Source of the DNA: JABWBH01 sp964526695
GTDB taxonomy: Bacteria; Planctomycetota; Phycisphaerae; UBA1845
Length of the DNA: 64,000 bases
NCBI GenBank assembly: GCA_964526695.1
Contig: CAZGJA010000091.1
Location: 1-64,000, forward strand
Direction: 5' to 3'
Below, in pieces: positions 61,655 to 64,000 of the stretch; positions within the stretch are counted from its first letter, which is position 1; each line of letters opens with the position of its first letter. The notes below the pieces were generated by a model that searched no databases, was not told the origin of the DNA, and worked only from the letters and a program-made list of their open reading frames with translations. Position numbers and translations under genes: made by a program.

Positions 61655-64000
61655 TTAGAAGCACTCAACCGTCTTGCTCAGCTCGCAGGCAGGGACACGT
61701 ACCTCGTGCGAGCCCTCGCTGACGCCTGTGAATTTCGCCTTGGCAACACCCCTGTCGTTCGCTGTTTTGCGGACGCAGTCACCTCCATCCAGACAGAACT
61801 GATACTCGACGCCCAGCGTGGCACGAGCCAGCTTGGCGGTGAGCGTGCTGCGCCTGCATTTAGCTTTGAGTATTTCGTCGCCGTCGCAGCCAAGTCCGGG
61901 ACAGGCAACGGTAGTCGTCGCCGACGCGCCACAGCTCCATTCCACATCCACATCGTAAATGGTGCCATCCATCACGTCGAACGTGAATCTCGCGCCGCCT
62001 TCGTCGATGCTCTTGCGGTCCTCTTGGCCATCGCTCAGGGCCACCGCGACGCATTCGCGTGCCACTCCAGCAACCTTCACCGTCAACGTTCCGCTCTCGC
62101 AACTCGTTTCGACGATGGCTTCCGTTCCATCGCACTCACAAACGCACGGCTCCCCTAGGACCGCTGGATCCTGCAAGACGTACTTATAGACGTAATCCAC
62201 CTGCGTCATGTCGTTCTGCCCGTACATTTGAAAGTAGAAACGTCTCCATATCCACAACCGCCAATCAAAAGTTCTGCCAAAAAACTTCCTCTTGAAACCC
62301 ACAAATCTTCCATCGGTATGCATGTATATATTAAAAAAGACATCTGCCTTGAGCAGCGGAGCGCCGTCATTTGCGCCCTGGGCATACTGATCGACGAATA
62401 CATCATGCTGGGTGACGACGTAAACGTCCTGCTCATTTTCCTCATGTACGGGATAATCAAACTCCGCGTTTAGACGCTGAAAGTGGTCTGCCGTCGATTG
62501 TAGAAACGAATAGTGATTGGGGTATCGCCGGCTACAATCAAAAGCCGTGCCACTCAAATCGTCCTCGACAGGCTCCAGCATGCCAGTGGGCGATAGCCAC
62601 GGTGTGGCCGTTCCAGCCACGCGGCCCGTGGAAAGCCACACGAAGGCGAGCTGATCTTTGAAATACCCGATGGCTCTATCACCCGTAATTCCCATATCAT
62701 ATAGTTCTCGAAGATTCGACGGCTCAAAGCCGCTCGGCCAATCATGAGCTTCATTTGGGTTTCCGGATTGGGAATTCGTTGTTACGACGCCGTCATCAAA
62801 TCCATCGTTGAACAGATATTTCCATGGTTTCAGCTTGGTGGGATGTGCCATCGTAACGGTCAGTGTCGGCACGGGGCTGTGAGCGATATACTGCTCTCCC
62901 CAATAGTTTTGGGCGATCAGCGGCACATCATCTGCCAGTGCACTTTGAACAAGTAGGCTGATCGGATCGCAAACGCCCCCCGGAAATACTGGATCTTGCA
63001 CGCCTTGTAACGCGGCAAGAGTTTCTAGGACATTTTTTGCCACGGCGCAGAGCCAATCAGGGATCACCGTGTCCAAAATACCTGCAATTACAAGAACGAT
63101 GGTCGCATAGTCCGACCCCGAAGTTACTGCGTTAAACGAAACTTGTGCCTTGCAGTATTTGGCAACATGGGCTGCGTTAAGAGTACTGTCTGAGCGCGAC
63201 GCTTCTGACATCGCAACATCGGTGAGCAGCGCACCATTGCAATGTGACACGACAACATACCCGGGCGTGCCAAACTTCTCTGTGTTTCCGTTTCCGCTGG
63301 GGTCAACGACGTTCTTTCCAGAAATCATGGCGTCGCTGATTTGCCATAATGCAGCATGCACACCGAAGCATAGACGTTGCGTGGAAGGCCATGCGATAAT
63401 CAAATAGCGGTTCCCTTTCGAAGTCGCGGGCAGATAGTTGGCAATATGCTCACCCCAGTAGTCATTGGCTTGCTTTCTCCAGTACCCATCCTCTTCGGTG
63501 AACTCGGCCTTGTCCTCAGGCCACGTGGTACGGGCGCCTGCCGCTCGGTCCAACATCTTGTCCCAAAGGGCACTTTGATCGAGCCCATGAATGAACACGA
63601 TGTCTCGGCCACCAAACACGGATGTTTCCGCGGCGCAATGAGGCAAAAGCGGTGGAATGTAGGGGTTGGGAACCTCTTCCAAGGCTCCTGGTATCCTAAG
63701 CAAGTCAAAGATACCGAAGGGATCCTGATAGATGGGCGGACCCCATCCGGCAACGTCTTCTCGCATTTCCTCGGGTGTAACACCCGTAATCCCGAAGTCG
63801 GCCAGATCGCCCTCAAAGTCTGGGTCGGACGCTTCGATAGGGATGGTGCCTCCGATGGAGCGCTCGCAGGGGAAATCCATATACCACGCGTCGGTAGATA
63901 TATCAAACTGCGGGTACACGTCGCTGACCCTTACGGGCTCCGTGTGTATGTCCTCATAACTCGGCTCGTAGTCCGGATCGAAATTCGGCGGAAAGACGAC
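61655..64000 (-). CDS. Large lipase-like alpha/beta hydrolase, 5' end outside the window
   Basis: The open frame continues through the window edge, so at least 781 residues are present. DIVFIHGLDQSALWDKML gives the oxyanion-loop region of an alpha/beta hydrolase, and GYVVVSHCNGALLTDVAM the nucleophile elbow, with Cys where Ser is usual. The end of the protein contains two Cys-rich modules (EPCVCECDGTEAIVETSCES; VACPGLGCDGDEILKAKC) and finishes TANDRGVAKAKFTGVSEG..VRVPACELSKTVEC, like the Kelch protein. GC is visibly lower than elsewhere. Secretion is likely but the signal lies outside the window. Confidence 0.75.
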   Translation of the reverse strand, partial: VVFPPNFDPDYEPSYEDIHTEPVRVSDVYPQFDISTDAWYMDFPCERSIGGTIPIEASDPDFEGDLADFGITGVTPEEMREDVAGWGPPIYQDPFGIFDLLRIPGALEEVPNPYIPPLLPHCAAETSVFGGRDIVFIHGLDQSALWDKMLDRAAGARTTWPEDKAEFTEEDGYWRKQANDYWGEHIANYLPATSKGNRYLIIAWPSTQRLCFGVHAALWQISDAMISGKNVVDPSGNGNTEKFGTPGYVVVSHCNGALLTDVAMSEASRSDSTLNAAHVAKYCKAQVSFNAVTSGSDYATIVLVIAGILDTVIPDWLCAVAKNVLETLAALQGVQDPVFPGGVCDPISLLVQSALADDVPLIAQNYWGEQYIAHSPVPTLTVTMAHPTKLKPWKYLFNDGFDDGVVTTNSQSGNPNEAHDWPSGFEPSNLRELYDMGITGDRAIGYFKDQLAFVWLSTGRVAGTATPWLSPTGMLEPVEDDLSGTAFDCSRRYPNHYSFLQSTADHFQRLNAEFDYPVHEENEQDVYVVTQHDVFVDQYAQGANDGAPLLKADVFFNIYMHTDGRFVGFKRKFFGRTFDWRLWIWRRFYFQMYGQNDMTQVDYVYKYVLQDPAVLGEPCVCECDGTEAIVETSCESGTLTVKVAGVARECVAVALSDGQEDRKSIDEGGARFTFDVMDGTIYDVDVEWSCGASATTTVACPGLGCDGDEILKAKCRRSTLTAKLARATLGVEYQFCLDGGDCVRKTANDRGVAKAKFTGVSEGSHEVRVPACELSKTVECF

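Overview
The window looks like a GC-rich chromosome segment (roughly 60-65% by eye) from a member of the Planctomycetota. The class cannot be fixed from sequence alone. The clues are a complete S10-spc-alpha ribosomal block in planctomycete style (map after secY, no rpmD or adk, extended L17 and L14), zinc-ribbon membrane proteins starting CLACGYSLRGL, a DUF6677-like membrane protein, the secreted Kelch and lipase-like proteins, and dense intergenic palindromes and short tandem repeats.

Layout. 1-2.7 kb is a toxin-antitoxin-like accessory patch: an orphan HicB-like protein, a toxin/antitoxin-like pair, a decayed second copy of that antitoxin, a zinc-ribbon membrane protein and an AbiEii-like nucleotidyltransferase with its small partner. 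2.9-6.5 kb holds a lipoprotein and ComEC. 6.75-22.6 kb is the ribosomal block rpsJ, rplC-D-W-B, rpsS, rplV, rpsC, rplP, rpmC, rpsQ, rplN-X-E, rpsN, rpsH, rplF-R, rpsE, rplO, secY, map, rpmJ, rpsM-K-D, rpoA, rplQ. It is interrupted by a terminator-like hairpin after rpsJ and by repeats in the gaps around rplD. 22.9-26 kb is a lower-GC cassette of two DnaQ-fold exonucleases flanked by two decayed copies of one gene family. 26.2-31.6 kb has a thiolase, an FmdB zinc ribbon, two membrane proteins, a soluble histidine kinase and an exported protein.

32-51.7 kb is an exopolysaccharide locus, all on the + strand: heparinase-fold lyase, sugar nucleotidyltransferase, Wzc-type tyrosine kinase, a fused nucleotidyltransferase-like/LbH/phosphoglycosyl transferase, Wza-type export lipoprotein, an unknown helical protein, WecG/TagA transferase, methyltransferase, sulfotransferase, flippase, a sulfatase-fold enzyme without the formylglycine Cys, and two GT4 transferases. 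Together they could start, extend, sulfate, flip and export a polymer. No Wzy polymerase is visible.

51.86-58.4 kb begins with the 3' fragment of a tRNA-Lys gene, probably an integration scar, followed by a minus-strand BREX phage-defence remnant: brxL, pglZ (type B-like) and only the C-terminal part of pglX. 58.4-59.4 kb has no convincing gene. 59.4-64 kb holds a six-repeat Kelch protein and the truncated-by-window gene of a large lipase-like protein; both end in a related Cys-containing module.

The most interesting points are the deleted BREX operon beside a tRNA scar, the exonuclease cassette between duplicated gene remnants, and the fused initiating transferase in the polysaccharide locus.
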